Assembly (NCBI RefSeq): GCF_014268615.1
Contig: NZ_JABWQV010000022.1
Coordinates: 1-45,191 of the forward strand
DNA length: 45,191 bases
Direction of reading: 5' to 3'
Source of the DNA: Pseudomonas tehranensis
GTDB taxonomy: Bacteria > Pseudomonadota > Gammaproteobacteria > Pseudomonadales > Pseudomonadaceae
Under the pieces are notes generated by a model. That model had not been told where the DNA came from. It saw only the letters and a program-made list of their open reading frames with translations, and searched no databases. Of the stretch, positions 33,209-42,225 are shown piece by piece (the stretch's first letter is position 1; every line of letters begins with the position of its first letter). The translations under genes were made by a program, and so were the position numbers.

Positions 33209-33343
33209 TCAATGGTCGAACTTCAACCCGCCCTCGAAGCCGTTGGCCAGCGCGCTGATGGATGAAGCCAGGTAGTTGCGCTCCTGCTCCCACGATTGCA
33301 TCAACTCGCGAAAAGCCGCCGCAACACTGTGGATACGGTTCAT
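33209..33343 (-). CDS. Small 44-residue protein upstream of the secretion operon
   Basis: A short ORF reading MNRIHSVAAAFRELMQSWEQ and continuing to end in GFEGGLKFDH. An AAGGAA ribosome-binding site lies 8 bases before the ATG, and codon choice is GC-rich at third positions like neighbouring genes, which favours a real gene. It looks like a soluble amphipathic helix without signal peptide or cysteines. No family is recognised. It lies 190 bases upstream of the type I secretion operon on the same strand, so it could be the first gene of that transcript or an independent small protein. Confidence 0.6.
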   Translation of the reverse strand: MNRIHSVAAAFRELMQSWEQERNYLASSISALANGFEGGLKFDH

Positions 33344-33496
33344 GAGTAACATTCCTTGTACCGGGCTCAAGATTATTGGCATAGTGCCACCACTTTTGCG
33401 GCCTCTATAACGTCAGCGGCAAAAATAGGGTGATGCCTCGATAACCCGCCAAACCTGCACAAACATGGAAGGCAAACTCATGATGGAGACACACAG

Positions 33497-33925
33497 ATGG
33501 CAGAACTGATTTTGAAGTCCAAGCTGGTCAATTTTCTAGTGGCCGACGCGGAGTTGAATCACAGTTACGTGGACGATATATATTACGCAGCCGAGGCCGG
33601 TGACGTGGACGCCCTGTCCGATGTCTTGGAGGCTTTCAAGGAAGCTTATGGAGGGTTGTGGGTGGGCGGCAAACTGGTGCTCAGCCAAACCATGGTTCGC
33701 CTGAACGCCAATGTCATGAACCGTCTCGTTCAGGACGGCACCCTGGATATCGAACTCCCACTGGCATTGATCCGCAATGTCAGCATCGAGGGCGGGTTTA
33801 TCACCAAAATCGTACGCCTGGACACCGATGCGGGCAGCGTGAAGTTCCGGTGTTTCGGTGCGAAGGAAGTGGCCTCGCTGATTGAACAGATGATCTTGTC
33901 CCGGGTTTCGACACCAGCCCTCTGA
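33497..33925 (+). CDS. PH/GRAM-like cytoplasmic protein of unknown function
   Basis: A 142-residue soluble protein. After a helical N-terminus (about 1-50, VDDIYYAAEAGDVDALSDVL), residues about 55-135 alternate beta strands and end in a helix (GKLVLSQTMVRLNANVMNRL, then IELPLALIRNVSIEGGFITK, then EVASLIEQMIL). This is the arrangement of bacterial PH/GRAM-like domains. There is no signal peptide. A second in-frame start was not seen. It is divergent from the small ORF and the secretion operon, and convergent with the dehydrogenase gene. Function cannot be assigned. Confidence 0.75.
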   Translation: MAELILKSKLVNFLVADAELNHSYVDDIYYAAEAGDVDALSDVLEAFKEAYGGLWVGGKLVLSQTMVRLNANVMNRLVQDGTLDIELPLALIRNVSIEGGFITKIVRLDTDAGSVKFRCFGAKEVASLIEQMILSRVSTPAL

Positions 33926-33990
33926 CGGCCGCTTGTAGATACTGATCCACCCTCGCTGATCCAGCGGCCTGCCGGGCGACGTCGAACGCC

Positions 33991-34035
33991 TTCGCCCGGG
34001 CACGGGGCACGGGCCCGGGCCCCGGCCCGGGCGAA
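33991..34035. terminator. Very GC-rich bidirectional hairpin between convergent genes
   Basis: TTCGCCCGGGC (33991-34001) and GCCCGGGCGAA (34025-34035) pair perfectly over 11 bases, and the loop itself contains a GGGCCCGGGCCC palindrome. It lies between the ends of the PH-like gene and the dehydrogenase gene. A clean T-run is missing (GCTTTTGC follows 16 bases later on the plus strand), so it may act as a bidirectional RNA 3' end. Confidence 0.65.
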
Positions 34036-34090
34036 GCAGGTTGGGGGCTTTTGCTGCTGGCGCAGCGCTGCCACTCGGACCGCAGAGGGG

Positions 34091-35017
34091 TTAATCGTAG
34101 AACGGCTCAACCAAGGTCCGACTGCCCAGAAAAAAGCTGTCGGCGACCAACCGCAACGGTTGCAGGTCCAGGTCGCTGGTTCTGTCGGCAATCAGTTGCT
34201 GGAAATGCCGATACACCACCGCGTACTCGCCCTCCTGGGAAACCGTCTGACGCACCCCGTCGATACTCAGCACTGCCCCACCGTTGTCCAGGCGCAGGAG
34301 GCCTTCGGTGCAGCGAATCTCGATGCTCCAGAGTTCGTCGTGACCGTGGTCGAAATCGAACTCCGCGCGCACGTCGAGGTGTTGCGCATCGGACATCTTG
34401 ATACTGGCGGCGATCGGCGATTGGCAGTTACTCGGCACACGCAGTTCTGCGGACTCAACGAACAGCGGCAGCCTCAGCAGATGGGTCACGATTGAAAACG
34501 CGTTGATGCCGGGATCGAAGACGCCCAGGCCTCCAGGCTGCCAGATCCAGGCCTGGCCGGGGTGCCACTTGCGTACGTCTTCCTTCCAGTCGATCTTGAC
34601 GCTTTGCAGGGTGCGGCTGGCCAGCCAGTCACGGGCCGCCTCGATGCCCGGCGCGTAACGCGAATGCCAGGCGAACAAGCCGCTTACGCCTTGTTCGCGG
34701 ACCTGATCCACCAACGCCATCGCTTCACCGAGCGTGGCACATGGCGGCTTTTCTACCAGGACATGTTTGCCGGCGGCCAGCGCCTGCTGCACCAATGCGA
34801 ATCGACCTTGCGGCGGAGTGCAAAAGGCAATCGCATCGACCTGCGGGCCGTTTTCAAGCAACTCGCCCAGGGAGCGGAAATTCTCCACCCCGGCGCAGGG
34901 CTGCCCTTGGGTGGCGACAGACACCAGCTGGAACGCCGGGTTGGCGAGGATAGCGGGAACGTGTTGATCCTGGGCAATCTTGCCGTAGCCCACCAGACCG
35001 AGACGAATCGGTTGCAT
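34091..35017 (-). CDS. Gfo/Idh/MocA oxidoreductase, D-galactose/L-arabinose 1-dehydrogenase-like
   Basis: A 308-residue NAD(P)-dependent sugar dehydrogenase. The Rossmann motif is LGLVGYGKIAQDQHVPAI at the N-terminus, and the catalytic lysine lies in VLVEKPPCAT. WKEDVRKWHPGQAWIWQPGG and GVFDPGINAFSI match the galactose/arabinose 1-dehydrogenases of Pseudomonas and Azospirillum, which oxidise the sugar to its lactone. The ATG at 35017 has CAGGAG before it; an upstream start at 35101 was rejected. It lies 117 bases behind a DeoR regulator, on the same strand, in a pentose-utilisation neighbourhood. The sugar it acts on is uncertain. Confidence 0.85.
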   Translation of the reverse strand: MQPIRLGLVGYGKIAQDQHVPAILANPAFQLVSVATQGQPCAGVENFRSLGELLENGPQVDAIAFCTPPQGRFALVQQALAAGKHVLVEKPPCATLGEAMALVDQVREQGVSGLFAWHSRYAPGIEAARDWLASRTLQSVKIDWKEDVRKWHPGQAWIWQPGGLGVFDPGINAFSIVTHLLRLPLFVESAELRVPSNCQSPIAASIKMSDAQHLDVRAEFDFDHGHDELWSIEIRCTEGLLRLDNGGAVLSIDGVRQTVSQEGEYAVVYRHFQQLIADRTSDLDLQPLRLVADSFFLGSRTLVEPFYD

Positions 35018-35134
35018 CGATGACTCCTGATTATTTTTGTACTTTTGATGGGCCAGCAAACTAGCGGTAAATCGTGCGGCGGACAATGGCTCACCGCACA
35101 TGCGCTTGAATGTCGTGAGCGCTACAGCAACGCT

Positions 35135-35929
35135 TCACGCCTGCTGCGGTTCGCAGGACGCGGTCATGACGGTGGCAATCCTGCCGAAGAACGGCTCCAG
35201 GCGTTCGCCCGGCGCGTCGTGCTCCACCACCAGGGCTGCCACCTCTTCACACGACGCCACCTGATAGTGAGCAATGCTGGAGAGTTTTTCATTGGTCACC
35301 GCCACCACCACCTGACCACTCGCCGCGACAGCCGCGCGTTTGAACTCGGCATCATCAAGGCCGAACGCCGTGACCCCATTGTCCGGGTCGATGGCGCAAG
35401 CGCCGAGAAAGCACAGGTCAAAATTGAACTGGCGCAGTTGCTGCACAGCCGTCAGCCCGATCACCCCGCCCGACACCGTATTCAGGCGCCCGCCCAACAG
35501 AATCACCTCGGCGCAAGGCAACTTCATCAGTTGCACGGCAATCAACGGCGAATTGGTGGTCAGCGTCAGCTTAAGGCCCGGATCGATTGCGCTGGCAATC
35601 GCCAGGTTGGTCGAGCCGGCATCGATGAGCACATGCTGTCCCGCCCTCAGCAACGAGGCCGCCGCCAGACCGAGACTGTCCTTGCGCTCGACGTTTTGCC
35701 GTACTCGAACGGCTATCGGCCCTTCATCGGTGGGCACCAGGATGGCGCCGCCATAGACGCGCTTGCATAACCCCGCCGCCGCCAATACGCCGAGGTCGCG
35801 CCGTATCGAGTGCTCGGAGACATTGAACTCGCTGGCCAGATCAGTCGCAATTACCCGCCCATACAGGGCCAAGCGCTCGCGGATCAGTTGCTGGCGTTCA
35901 CCAGGAAACACTTCGTGAGTGGAAGTCAT
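35135..35929 (-). CDS. DeoR/GlpR family sugar regulator
   Basis: A 264-residue regulator. The N-terminal DeoR helix-turn-helix is visible (GRVIATDLASEFNVSEHSIR near residues 25-45, then RVYGGAI). The C-terminal DeoRC sensor has LIDAGSTNLAIASAI (near 105), TTNSPLIAVQLM and LLGGRLNTVSGGVIG. Two start codons are possible, 35947 and 35929; the second was chosen because it begins nearer the conserved domain. It is followed by the dehydrogenase gene on the same strand and probably controls it. Sugar phosphates are the usual ligands. Confidence 0.88.
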   Translation of the reverse strand: MTSTHEVFPGERQQLIRERLALYGRVIATDLASEFNVSEHSIRRDLGVLAAAGLCKRVYGGAILVPTDEGPIAVRVRQNVERKDSLGLAAASLLRAGQHVLIDAGSTNLAIASAIDPGLKLTLTTNSPLIAVQLMKLPCAEVILLGGRLNTVSGGVIGLTAVQQLRQFNFDLCFLGACAIDPDNGVTAFGLDDAEFKRAAVAASGQVVVAVTNEKLSSIAHYQVASCEEVAALVVEHDAPGERLEPFFGRIATVMTASCEPQQA

Positions 35930-35950
35930 GGGCCTACAACCTTTCATAAA

Positions 35951-35976
35951 CGAGCACTAATTATCATCAATGAGCA
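35951..35976. promoter_or_regulatory. Possible DeoR operator (direct repeat)
   Basis: CGAGCA at 35951-35956 and TGAGCA at 35971-35976 are direct repeats exactly 20 bases apart, just upstream of the DeoR start in AT-rich sequence. DeoR-family proteins often bind spaced direct repeats in their own promoter. The match is short. Confidence 0.35.
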
Positions 35977-36079
35977 AATATGCCGATTGCAGAGCCCCTC
36001 GTCAAACTACAACGCCGGGCCAGCCATCGCTCTGTGGCAGCGGACTCAAGTGGCATCTGACCCCCTCTTCTCCACAGGC

Positions 36080-36120
36080 AAAAAAAACCCCGCTACCGAA
36101 TGCGGTGCGGGGTAAAAAAA
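36080..36120. terminator. Bidirectional Rho-independent terminator
   Basis: CCCCGC (36088-36093) pairs with GCGGGG (36107-36112), with ACC/GGT extension partly possible, flanked by seven A on the left and seven A after GGT on the right. On the minus strand the stem is followed by seven T, terminating the lipoprotein gene. Read the other way the T-run is absent, so the minus-strand role is the firm one. Confidence 0.88.
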
Positions 36121-36172
36121 TGGTTGGTTGCGGCCAACCAAAGGAGCACGGTGAAAACCCTGTACGGGCCCC

Positions 36173-36514
36173 TCAGATGCAGTCCTGGGCGGCGCGTTCA
36201 AAACTCGAAGGCAGGAAGCTGGAAGCCAACAGATGCCGCTCGTAGATGAATACCTTGCCGCCGCTCCCGGCCTTGTAGGCTTCCAGCACGTTGTCCGCCG
36301 ACACTTTGCTCGGCACCACGATCCGGTAGCTGCGCTGGGTCTGGGAGACGGTCGGGCTCATCGCGTGGTCCTGCAGTTTCGGCACGACACAGTCGGCGTA
36401 CTGGGCCGGCGTCTTGCTGGTCTGCAAAGTCAGGGTCGGGTCATTCGGCGCGCTGGCACAACCGGCGAGCAACAAGGAGGCAAACGCCATGGAAGACGCA
36501 AATAAAAAGCGCAT
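36173..36514 (-). CDS. Small lipoprotein of unknown function
   Basis: A 113-residue protein with a lipoprotein signal: MRFLFASSMAFASLLLAGCA, lipobox LLAGC, Cys19 as the lipidated residue. The mature part (about 95 residues) has Cys42 and Cys112, a possible disulfide, and reads YRIVVPSKVSADNVLEAYKA. No Asp at +2, so outer-membrane sorting is expected. No family is recognised. It is a single-gene unit with its own terminator, and lies between the DeoR gene and xylR. Confidence 0.8.
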   Translation of the reverse strand: MRFLFASSMAFASLLLAGCASAPNDPTLTLQTSKTPAQYADCVVPKLQDHAMSPTVSQTQRSYRIVVPSKVSADNVLEAYKAGSGGKVFIYERHLLASSFLPSSFERAAQDCI

Positions 36515-36638
36515 CGGTCTGGTCCTGAAAATAAAAGGTTCGCTTCATCAGGCAACGGAGCTGCGTGGGCCGCCTGTTCGATGGGAGGGATTTTCAAGGC
36601 ATTGCCGACAAAACAGAACTTGTGTTTGGTAATGGTCA

Positions 36639-36657
36639 CTATTGCTTCCAGCAATAG
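36639..36657. other. Perfect 8-base hairpin after xylR
   Basis: CTATTGCT and AGCAATAG pair exactly across a TCC loop, 23 bases beyond the xylR stop codon. No T-run follows on the minus strand, so it is either a weak terminator or a protein-binding dyad near the lipoprotein promoter. Confidence 0.5.
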
Positions 36658-36679
36658 TTGTGCGCGGCGAAGGCCGGTT

Positions 36680-37864
36680 TCAGTGACCTGTGCCGCGCCC
36701 CTGCTGGTATTCGCGGGGCGTACAGCCAAACTCTCGACGAAACACCGTGTGCAGGTACTGCGCCGATTTGAAGCCGCAGTTCTGGGCGATGTCGGCAATC
36801 GCCGAGTCGGTGTTTTCCAAGCCCTGGGCGGCCGCCGCCAGTTTGAAGCGCAGGATCTCGTCGTGCACGCTGCAGCCGCGCGCCTTGCGAAAGTGCGCCT
36901 CCAGGGAGGAACGCGACACGCCCACATAGGCCGCCACCTGCGCGGTCTTGATGCCCTGGCAGGCATATTGGCGGATGAACAGCAGCGCCTGCATGACGTA
37001 GGGATTGCCCAACGGCTGATGCAGACTCGAGGCCTGGACGTTGATCGCATCCGGGGGTATCAGCACCTGCGTACCCGTGGACGGCATGCCGTGCAGCATC
37101 TGATGGAGCAAGCGCGCGGCGGTTCGGCCCATGGTTTCGGTGCCCTGGATCACCGAACTCAGCGGCACCCGTGTCAGGGTGCGGGTCAGGGGGTCGTTGT
37201 CGATGCCGATCAGTGCTACCTGCTCCGGCACGGCGATTCCGGCGGTCAGGCAGGCCTGCAGCAGTTGCCGGGCGCGGGCATCGCTGACCGCGATGATGCC
37301 GATGGGTTTGGGCAGGCTTTGCAGCCAGGCGATCTGCTGTTCGACGGCGCTGTCCCAGAGCGGTGCGCTGGTGCCCATGCCGCGATAGACCTCGGCGTGC
37401 AGACCATCGCGCAGCAGCAACCGGCGAAAGGCGTTTTCCCGTTCCTGGGCCCAGCGATTGGCTTGTGCTTGCGGCAGGCTGAAGCAGGCAAAACGCGTCA
37501 ACCCGGCCTCGATCAGGTGCTCGTACGCCAACTTCATCAATGCATCATTGTCGGTGGCGACATAGGGAATGCCCTTCGGATAAGCGCGCTCATCCTGGTA
37601 AGAGCCGCCCACCGCCACCACCGGCAAGCCGATCCCGGTCAGCGCCTCGCCGATCAGCGGGTCATCGAAGTCGGCAATGATCCCGTCGCCCTGCCAGCGT
37701 TCGATGCCTTTCAACCGACAGAGAAAATCCTCTTCCAGAAACAGGTCCCAGGACGCCCGGGTACTGCTCAGGTAATTGCCGATGCCGCTGATGATGCCAC
37801 GGTCGTAGATCTTGCTGCCGTTGAACAACAACGCGATGCGGTGAACGGGCGGGACGGTTTTCAT
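36680..37864 (-). CDS. xylR: XylR, xylose-responsive regulator
   Basis: A 394-residue regulator. The N-terminal part (about 8-280) is a LacI/PBP1-like sugar-binding domain (RIALLFNGSKIYDRGIISGI, then DALMKLAYEHLIEAGLTRFA). The C-terminal 100 residues are an AraC double helix-turn-helix (VAAYVGVSRSSLEAHFRKA, then AIADIAQNCGFKSAQYLHTV). This fusion is the hallmark of proteobacterial XylR. The start MKTVPPVHRIALLFNG was preferred over 37891 because it fits the family and has CAGGA upstream. It is divergent from xylA and should activate xylA and xylFGH when bound to D-xylose. Confidence 0.93.
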   Translation of the reverse strand: MKTVPPVHRIALLFNGSKIYDRGIISGIGNYLSSTRASWDLFLEEDFLCRLKGIERWQGDGIIADFDDPLIGEALTGIGLPVVAVGGSYQDERAYPKGIPYVATDNDALMKLAYEHLIEAGLTRFACFSLPQAQANRWAQERENAFRRLLLRDGLHAEVYRGMGTSAPLWDSAVEQQIAWLQSLPKPIGIIAVSDARARQLLQACLTAGIAVPEQVALIGIDNDPLTRTLTRVPLSSVIQGTETMGRTAARLLHQMLHGMPSTGTQVLIPPDAINVQASSLHQPLGNPYVMQALLFIRQYACQGIKTAQVAAYVGVSRSSLEAHFRKARGCSVHDEILRFKLAAAAQGLENTDSAIADIAQNCGFKSAQYLHTVFRREFGCTPREYQQGRGTGH

Positions 37865-37923
37865 TGTTTTTGATCCTGAGCCGACCGACACAGACTAGGC
37901 CCGCCAGCGCCGGATCTCAATAC

Positions 37924-37953
37924 GCAAAATCGCACTGTGCCTTGGTGATTTTC
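37924..37953. promoter_or_regulatory. Probable XylR operator between xylR and xylA
   Basis: GCAAAATCGC (37924-37933) and GTGATTTTC (37945-37953) form an inverted pair with core AAAATCRC/GYGATTTT, centred in the 157-base divergent region. E. coli xyl operators likewise contain AAAAT-type half sites. It is about 68 bases before the xylA start. Confidence 0.6.
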
Positions 37954-38021
37954 ATAATCAGCGGTCATGACGCCGGCGTTAGTATCGGGACACACCGCCA
38001 AGAACAATAAGGAAATCGCCC

Positions 38022-39338
38022 ATGTCGTACTTCCCCGCCATCGACAAGGTTCGCTACGAAGGTCCCGCCAGCGACTCGCCTCTTGCTTTTCGCCACTACG
38101 ACGCCGACAAGCTCGTGCTCGGCAAGCCCATGCGCGAGCACCTGCGTATGGCTGTGTGCTACTGGCATACCTTTGTCTGGCCGGGATCCGATGTGTTCGG
38201 CGCCGGCACCTTCCAGCGCCCGTGGCAGCATGCCGGCGACCCGATGGAACTGGCCATCGGCAAGGCCGAAGCGGCCTTCGAATTCTTCTCCAAACTGGGC
38301 ATCGACTACTACTGCTTTCACGACACCGATGTCGCCCCGGAAGGCCAGTCGCTGAGGGAGTACCGCAACCACTTCGCGCAGATGATCGACCACCTGGAGC
38401 GTCACCAGGAACAAACCGGGATCAAGCTGCTGTGGGGCACCGCCAACTGCTTCAGCAACCCGCGCTTTGCCGCAGGCGCGGCCAGCAACCCGGACCCGCA
38501 AGTGTTCGCCTGCGCCGCCGCCCAAGTGTTCAGCGCGATGAACGCCACCCAGCGTCTCAAGGGGGCCAACTATGTGTTGTGGGGCGGTCGTGAAGGTTAC
38601 GAGACCCTGCTCAATACCGATCTCAAACGCGAGCGCGAACAACTGGGCCGCTTCATGGCCATGGTGGTCGAGCACAAGCACAAGATCGGTTTCAAGGGCG
38701 ATCTGCTGATCGAACCCAAGCCCCAGGAACCGACCAAACACCAATACGATTACGACAGCGCCACGGTGTTCGGCTTCCTGCAACAGTTCGGCCTGGAGAA
38801 GGAGATCAAGGTCAACATCGAGGCCAACCACGCGACCCTGGCCGGGCACAGTTTCCATCATGAGATCGCCACCGCCGTCTCCCTGGGGATCTTCGGCAGC
38901 ATCGACGCCAACCGAGGCGATCCGCAGAACGGCTGGGACACTGACCAGTTCCCCAACAGCGTCGAAGAGATGACCCTGGCCACCTATGAAATCCTCAAGG
39001 CCGGTGGGTTCAGCAATGGCGGCTTCAACTTCGATTCCAAGGTCCGTCGTCAGAGCCTGGACGAGATCGACCTGTTCCACGGCCACGTCGCGGCCATGGA
39101 CGTCCTCGCCCTGGCCCTGGAACGTGCAGCGGCCATGGTACAGAACGACCAACTCCAGCAGTTCAAGGACCAACGCTACGCCGGCTGGCAGCAGCCGTTC
39201 GGTCAGGCGGTGCTGGCAGGTGAGTTCAGCCTCGCTTCACTGGCCGAACACGCCTTCGACAACGAGCTCAATCCGCAGGCTGTGAGTGGTCGGCAAGAGA
39301 TGCTCGAAAACGTGGTCAACCGGTTCATCTACCCCTGA
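38022..39338 (+). CDS. xylA: Xylose isomerase
   Basis: A 438-residue class II xylose isomerase. Catalytic and metal residues are visible: [13 protein letters not shown] (His and Asp near 101-104), [18 protein letters not shown] (Glu and Lys near 232-234), [17 protein letters not shown] (Glu268, His271) and [13 protein letters not shown] (Asp near 340). It converts D-xylose to D-xylulose in the cytoplasm. AAGGA precedes the ATG. It heads the transport genes and is divergent from xylR. No xylulokinase gene follows; in P. fluorescens the mannitol/arabitol operon can supply one. Confidence 0.97.
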   Translation: MSYFPAIDKVRYEGPASDSPLAFRHYDADKLVLGKPMREHLRMAVCYWHTFVWPGSDVFGAGTFQRPWQHAGDPMELAIGKAEAAFEFFSKLGIDYYCFHDTDVAPEGQSLREYRNHFAQMIDHLERHQEQTGIKLLWGTANCFSNPRFAAGAASNPDPQVFACAAAQVFSAMNATQRLKGANYVLWGGREGYETLLNTDLKREREQLGRFMAMVVEHKHKIGFKGDLLIEPKPQEPTKHQYDYDSATVFGFLQQFGLEKEIKVNIEANHATLAGHSFHHEIATAVSLGIFGSIDANRGDPQNGWDTDQFPNSVEEMTLATYEILKAGGFSNGGFNFDSKVRRQSLDEIDLFHGHVAAMDVLALALERAAAMVQNDQLQQFKDQRYAGWQQPFGQAVLAGEFSLASLAEHAFDNELNPQAVSGRQEMLENVVNRFIYP

Positions 39339-39356
39339 CACCAGGCCCCGTTCGCT

Positions 39357-39395
39357 GCGCAGAGGTTGTTACATTCTCACGACAAATCTCTGCGC
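39357..39395 (+). other. Stem-loop between xylA and xylF
   Basis: GCGCAGAG (39357-39364) pairs exactly with CTCTGCGC (39388-39395) across 23 bases. It sits 18 bases after the xylA stop codon with no T-run, and could be a processing or partial-termination point that lets xylF differ in level from xylA. Confidence 0.5.
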
Positions 39396-39484
39396 GCGGC
39401 ACCCCGGGAGTCTCTACAGTTCTACCCGCACCACGTTCATCGTCAGGCAGTGTCTTTCGAACAACAATAAAAGGACGCACCACC

Positions 39485-40486
39485 ATGAAAAAACTGAAAC
39501 TCACGCTGCTCGCCGGCGCCTTGGCCCTGCTCTCGCTTCCGGTCATGGCCGACGCTACCCACCCGAAAATCGGTTTCTCCATCGATGATCTGCGCCTGGA
39601 ACGCTGGTCGCGGGACCGTGACTATTTCGTCGCGGCGGCGGAAAAAATGGACGCCAAAGTCTTCGTCCAGTCGGCCGATGCCAACGAGCAGAAACAGATT
39701 TCCCAGATCGAAAACCTCATCTCCCGTGGCGTCGATGTGATCGTCATCGTGCCGTTCAACGCCACCGTGTTGACCAATGCCGTGGCCGAAGCCAAGAAGG
39801 CCGGGATCAAGGTGGTGTCCTATGACCGACTGATCCTCAATGCCGACATCGACGCCTACATTTCCTTCGATAACGAAAAAGTCGGCGAGATGCAGGCCAG
39901 CGGCGTGTTGAAAGCGGCGCCCAAGGGCAACTACTTTTTGCTCGGCGGCGCGCCCACGGACAACAACGCCAAGGTCCTGCGCGAAGGCCAGATGAAAGTG
40001 CTGCAACCGGCCATCGACAAGGGCGATATCAAGATTGTCGGGCAGCAGTGGGTCAAGGAATGGAACCCCACCGAAGCCTTGAGCATCGTTGAAAACGCCC
40101 TGACCCGCAACGACAACAAAATCGATGGCATCGTCGCCTCCAACGACGCCACTGCAGGCGGTGCCATCCAGGCCCTGGCCGCGCAGAAAATGGCCGGCAA
40201 GGTGCCGATCTCGGGCCAGGACGCGGACCTGGCGGCGGTCAAGCGGGTGATCGATGGCACCCAGACCATGACCGTCTACAAGCCGCTGAAACTGATCGCC
40301 ACCGAAGCGGCCAAGCTCTCGGTGCAACTGGCGCGCAACGAGAAACCCACCTACACCTCGCAATACGACAATGGCAGCAAGAAAGTCGACACCATCCTGC
40401 TCACCCCGACTCCGCTGACCAAGGACAACATCGACCTGTTGGAGAAGGACGGGTTCTATACCAAGGCGCAGATCGCCGGGCAGTGA
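39485..40486 (+). CDS. xylF: D-xylose ABC transporter binding protein
   Basis: A 333-residue periplasmic sugar-binding protein. The signal peptide is residues 1-22 (ending PVMA). IGFSIDDLRLERWSRDRDYF is the XylF-type first strand, VDVIVIVPFNATVL and VVSYDRLILNADIDAYISFD follow, and DGIVASNDATAGGAIQAL is the hinge-side motif. An AAAGGACGC site precedes the ATG. It binds D-xylose for the XylGH importer. It is separated from xylG by a REP pair, a frequent layout that raises binding-protein mRNA over the membrane parts. Confidence 0.95.
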   Translation: MKKLKLTLLAGALALLSLPVMADATHPKIGFSIDDLRLERWSRDRDYFVAAAEKMDAKVFVQSADANEQKQISQIENLISRGVDVIVIVPFNATVLTNAVAEAKKAGIKVVSYDRLILNADIDAYISFDNEKVGEMQASGVLKAAPKGNYFLLGGAPTDNNAKVLREGQMKVLQPAIDKGDIKIVGQQWVKEWNPTEALSIVENALTRNDNKIDGIVASNDATAGGAIQALAAQKMAGKVPISGQDADLAAVKRVIDGTQTMTVYKPLKLIATEAAKLSVQLARNEKPTYTSQYDNGSKKVDTILLTPTPLTKDNIDLLEKDGFYTKAQIAGQ

Positions 40487-40490
40487 TTTC

Positions 40491-40580
40491 TGTAGGAGCG
40501 GGCTTGCTCGCGAATGCGGTGGGTCAGTCACCATCAGTGCAGGCTGATGCACCGCTTTCGCGAGCAAGCCCGCTCCCACA
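40491..40580. repeat. REP inverted pair between xylF and xylG
   Basis: TGTAGGAGCGGGCTTGCTCG with CGAATGCGG at its left arm and CCGCTTTCGCGAGCAAGCCC with GCTCCCACA at its right. It may stabilise the xylF message. Confidence 0.85.
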
Positions 40581-40668
40581 GGAACTTTGCCTGACTCTGG
40601 CATTAGGGTGAGGCTGGCCCCCATCCTGACCTGCTGATGTGTGAGCCCTTTTTATATGAGCCCTCGCC

Positions 40669-42225
40669 ATGTCCGACTACCTGCTGCAAATGAACGGCAT
40701 CGTCAAAACCTTTGGCGGTGTCAAAGCCCTCAATGGGATCGACATCAAGGTCAAGCCGGGTGAATGCGTCGGCCTGTGCGGTGAGAACGGCGCCGGTAAA
40801 TCCACGCTGATGAAAGTCCTGTCGGCGGTCTACCCGTACGGCACCTGGGACGGTGAAATTGTCTGGGACGGACAGCCGCTCAAGGCGCAGTCCATCAGCG
40901 AAACAGAAGCCGTCGGGATCGTCATCATTCATCAGGAACTGACCCTGGTCCCCGACCTGTCGGTGGCCGAAAACATCTTCATGGGCCACGAGCTGACGCT
41001 GCCCGGCGGACGCATGAACTACCCGGCAATGATCCACCGTGCCGAGGCCTTGATGCGTGAACTCAAAGTGCCGGACATGAACGTCTCGCTACCGGTTTCA
41101 CAATACGGTGGGGGTTACCAGCAACTGGTGGAGATCGCCAAGGCGCTGAACAAACAGGCGCGCCTGTTGATTCTCGATGAACCCTCCTCGGCCCTGACCC
41201 GTTCGGAAATCGAGGTGCTGCTGGACATCATCCGCGACCTCAAGGCCAAGGGCGTCGCCTGCGTCTATATCTCTCACAAACTCGATGAAGTGGCCGCCGT
41301 GTGCGACACCATTTCGGTGATCCGCGACGGCAAACACATCGCCACCACCGCCATGACCGACATGGACATCCCGCAGATCATCACCCAGATGGTTGGACGA
41401 GAAATGAGCAACCTCTACCCCACCGAACCCCATGACATCGGCGAGGTGATTTTCGAGGCGCGCCATATCACTTGCTACGACGTCGACAACCCCAAGCGCA
41501 AACGGGTCGACGACATTTCGTTCGTGCTCAAGCGCGGGGAAATCCTCGGCATCGCCGGGCTGGTCGGCGCCGGTCGCACGGAACTGGTGTCGGCGCTGTT
41601 CGGTGCCTACCCCGGCCGCCATGAAGGTGAGGTCTGGCTCAACGGCCAACCGATCGACACGCGCACGCCCCTCAAGTCAATCCGCGCAGGCCTGTGCATG
41701 GTGCCTGAAGACCGCAAGCGCCAAGGCATCATTCCCGACCTGGGGGTGGGCCAGAACATCACCCTGGCAGTGCTGGACAACTACTCGAAAATGACCCGCA
41801 TCAACACCGAAGCGGAGTTGGGCAGCATCGACCGGGAAATCTCGCGCATGCACCTCAAGACCGCGAGCCCGTTCCTGCCGATCACCAGCCTCTCCGGCGG
41901 CAACCAGCAAAAAGCCGTCCTGGCCAAGATGCTGCTGACCCAACCGCGCGTGCTGATTCTCGATGAGCCGACCCGTGGCGTGGACGTCGGCGCCAAGTAC
42001 GAGATCTACAAGCTGATGGGCGCGCTGGCCGCCGAAGGCGTGTCGATCATCATGGTGTCCTCGGAGCTGGCCGAAGTGCTGGGGGTGTCCGACCGCGTGC
42101 TGGTGATCGGCGAAGGCCAATTGCGCGGCGATTTCATCAACCACGAACTCACCCAGGAGCAGGTGCTCGCCGCCGCCCTCAGCCACCCCGAAGACCATAA
42201 CAATAATGATCGGAAGTCCGCGTAG
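40669..42225 (+). CDS. xylG: D-xylose ABC transporter ATP-binding protein
   Basis: A 518-residue ATPase with two fused nucleotide-binding domains, as in all sugar importers of this class. The first has Walker [12 protein letters not shown] (near residue 41) and [15 protein letters not shown]. The second has [18 protein letters not shown] as its degenerate Walker [17 protein letters not shown] and [20 protein letters not shown]. It powers xylose uptake with XylH. The stop codon directly abuts the xylH ATG. Confidence 0.96.
   Translation: MSDYLLQMNGIVKTFGGVKALNGIDIKVKPGECVGLCGENGAGKSTLMKVLSAVYPYGTWDGEIVWDGQPLKAQSISETEAVGIVIIHQELTLVPDLSVAENIFMGHELTLPGGRMNYPAMIHRAEALMRELKVPDMNVSLPVSQYGGGYQQLVEIAKALNKQARLLILDEPSSALTRSEIEVLLDIIRDLKAKGVACVYISHKLDEVAAVCDTISVIRDGKHIATTAMTDMDIPQIITQMVGREMSNLYPTEPHDIGEVIFEARHITCYDVDNPKRKRVDDISFVLKRGEILGIAGLVGAGRTELVSALFGAYPGRHEGEVWLNGQPIDTRTPLKSIRAGLCMVPEDRKRQGIIPDLGVGQNITLAVLDNYSKMTRINTEAELGSIDREISRMHLKTASPFLPITSLSGGNQQKAVLAKMLLTQPRVLILDEPTRGVDVGAKYEIYKLMGALAAEGVSIIMVSSELAEVLGVSDRVLVIGEGQLRGDFINHELTQEQVLAAALSHPEDHNNNDRKSA

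Noticed and set aside
33384..33402. TGCCACC-ACTT-TTGCG resembles a sigma-54 promoter before the PH-like gene
   Set aside because: The essential -24 GG is GC here, and no enhancer-binding activator or dyads lie nearby, so it is probably chance.
35045..35770. Plus-strand 241-residue open frame opposite the DeoR gene
   Set aside because: The minus-strand frame has clear helix-turn-helix and DeoRC motifs; the plus frame has none.
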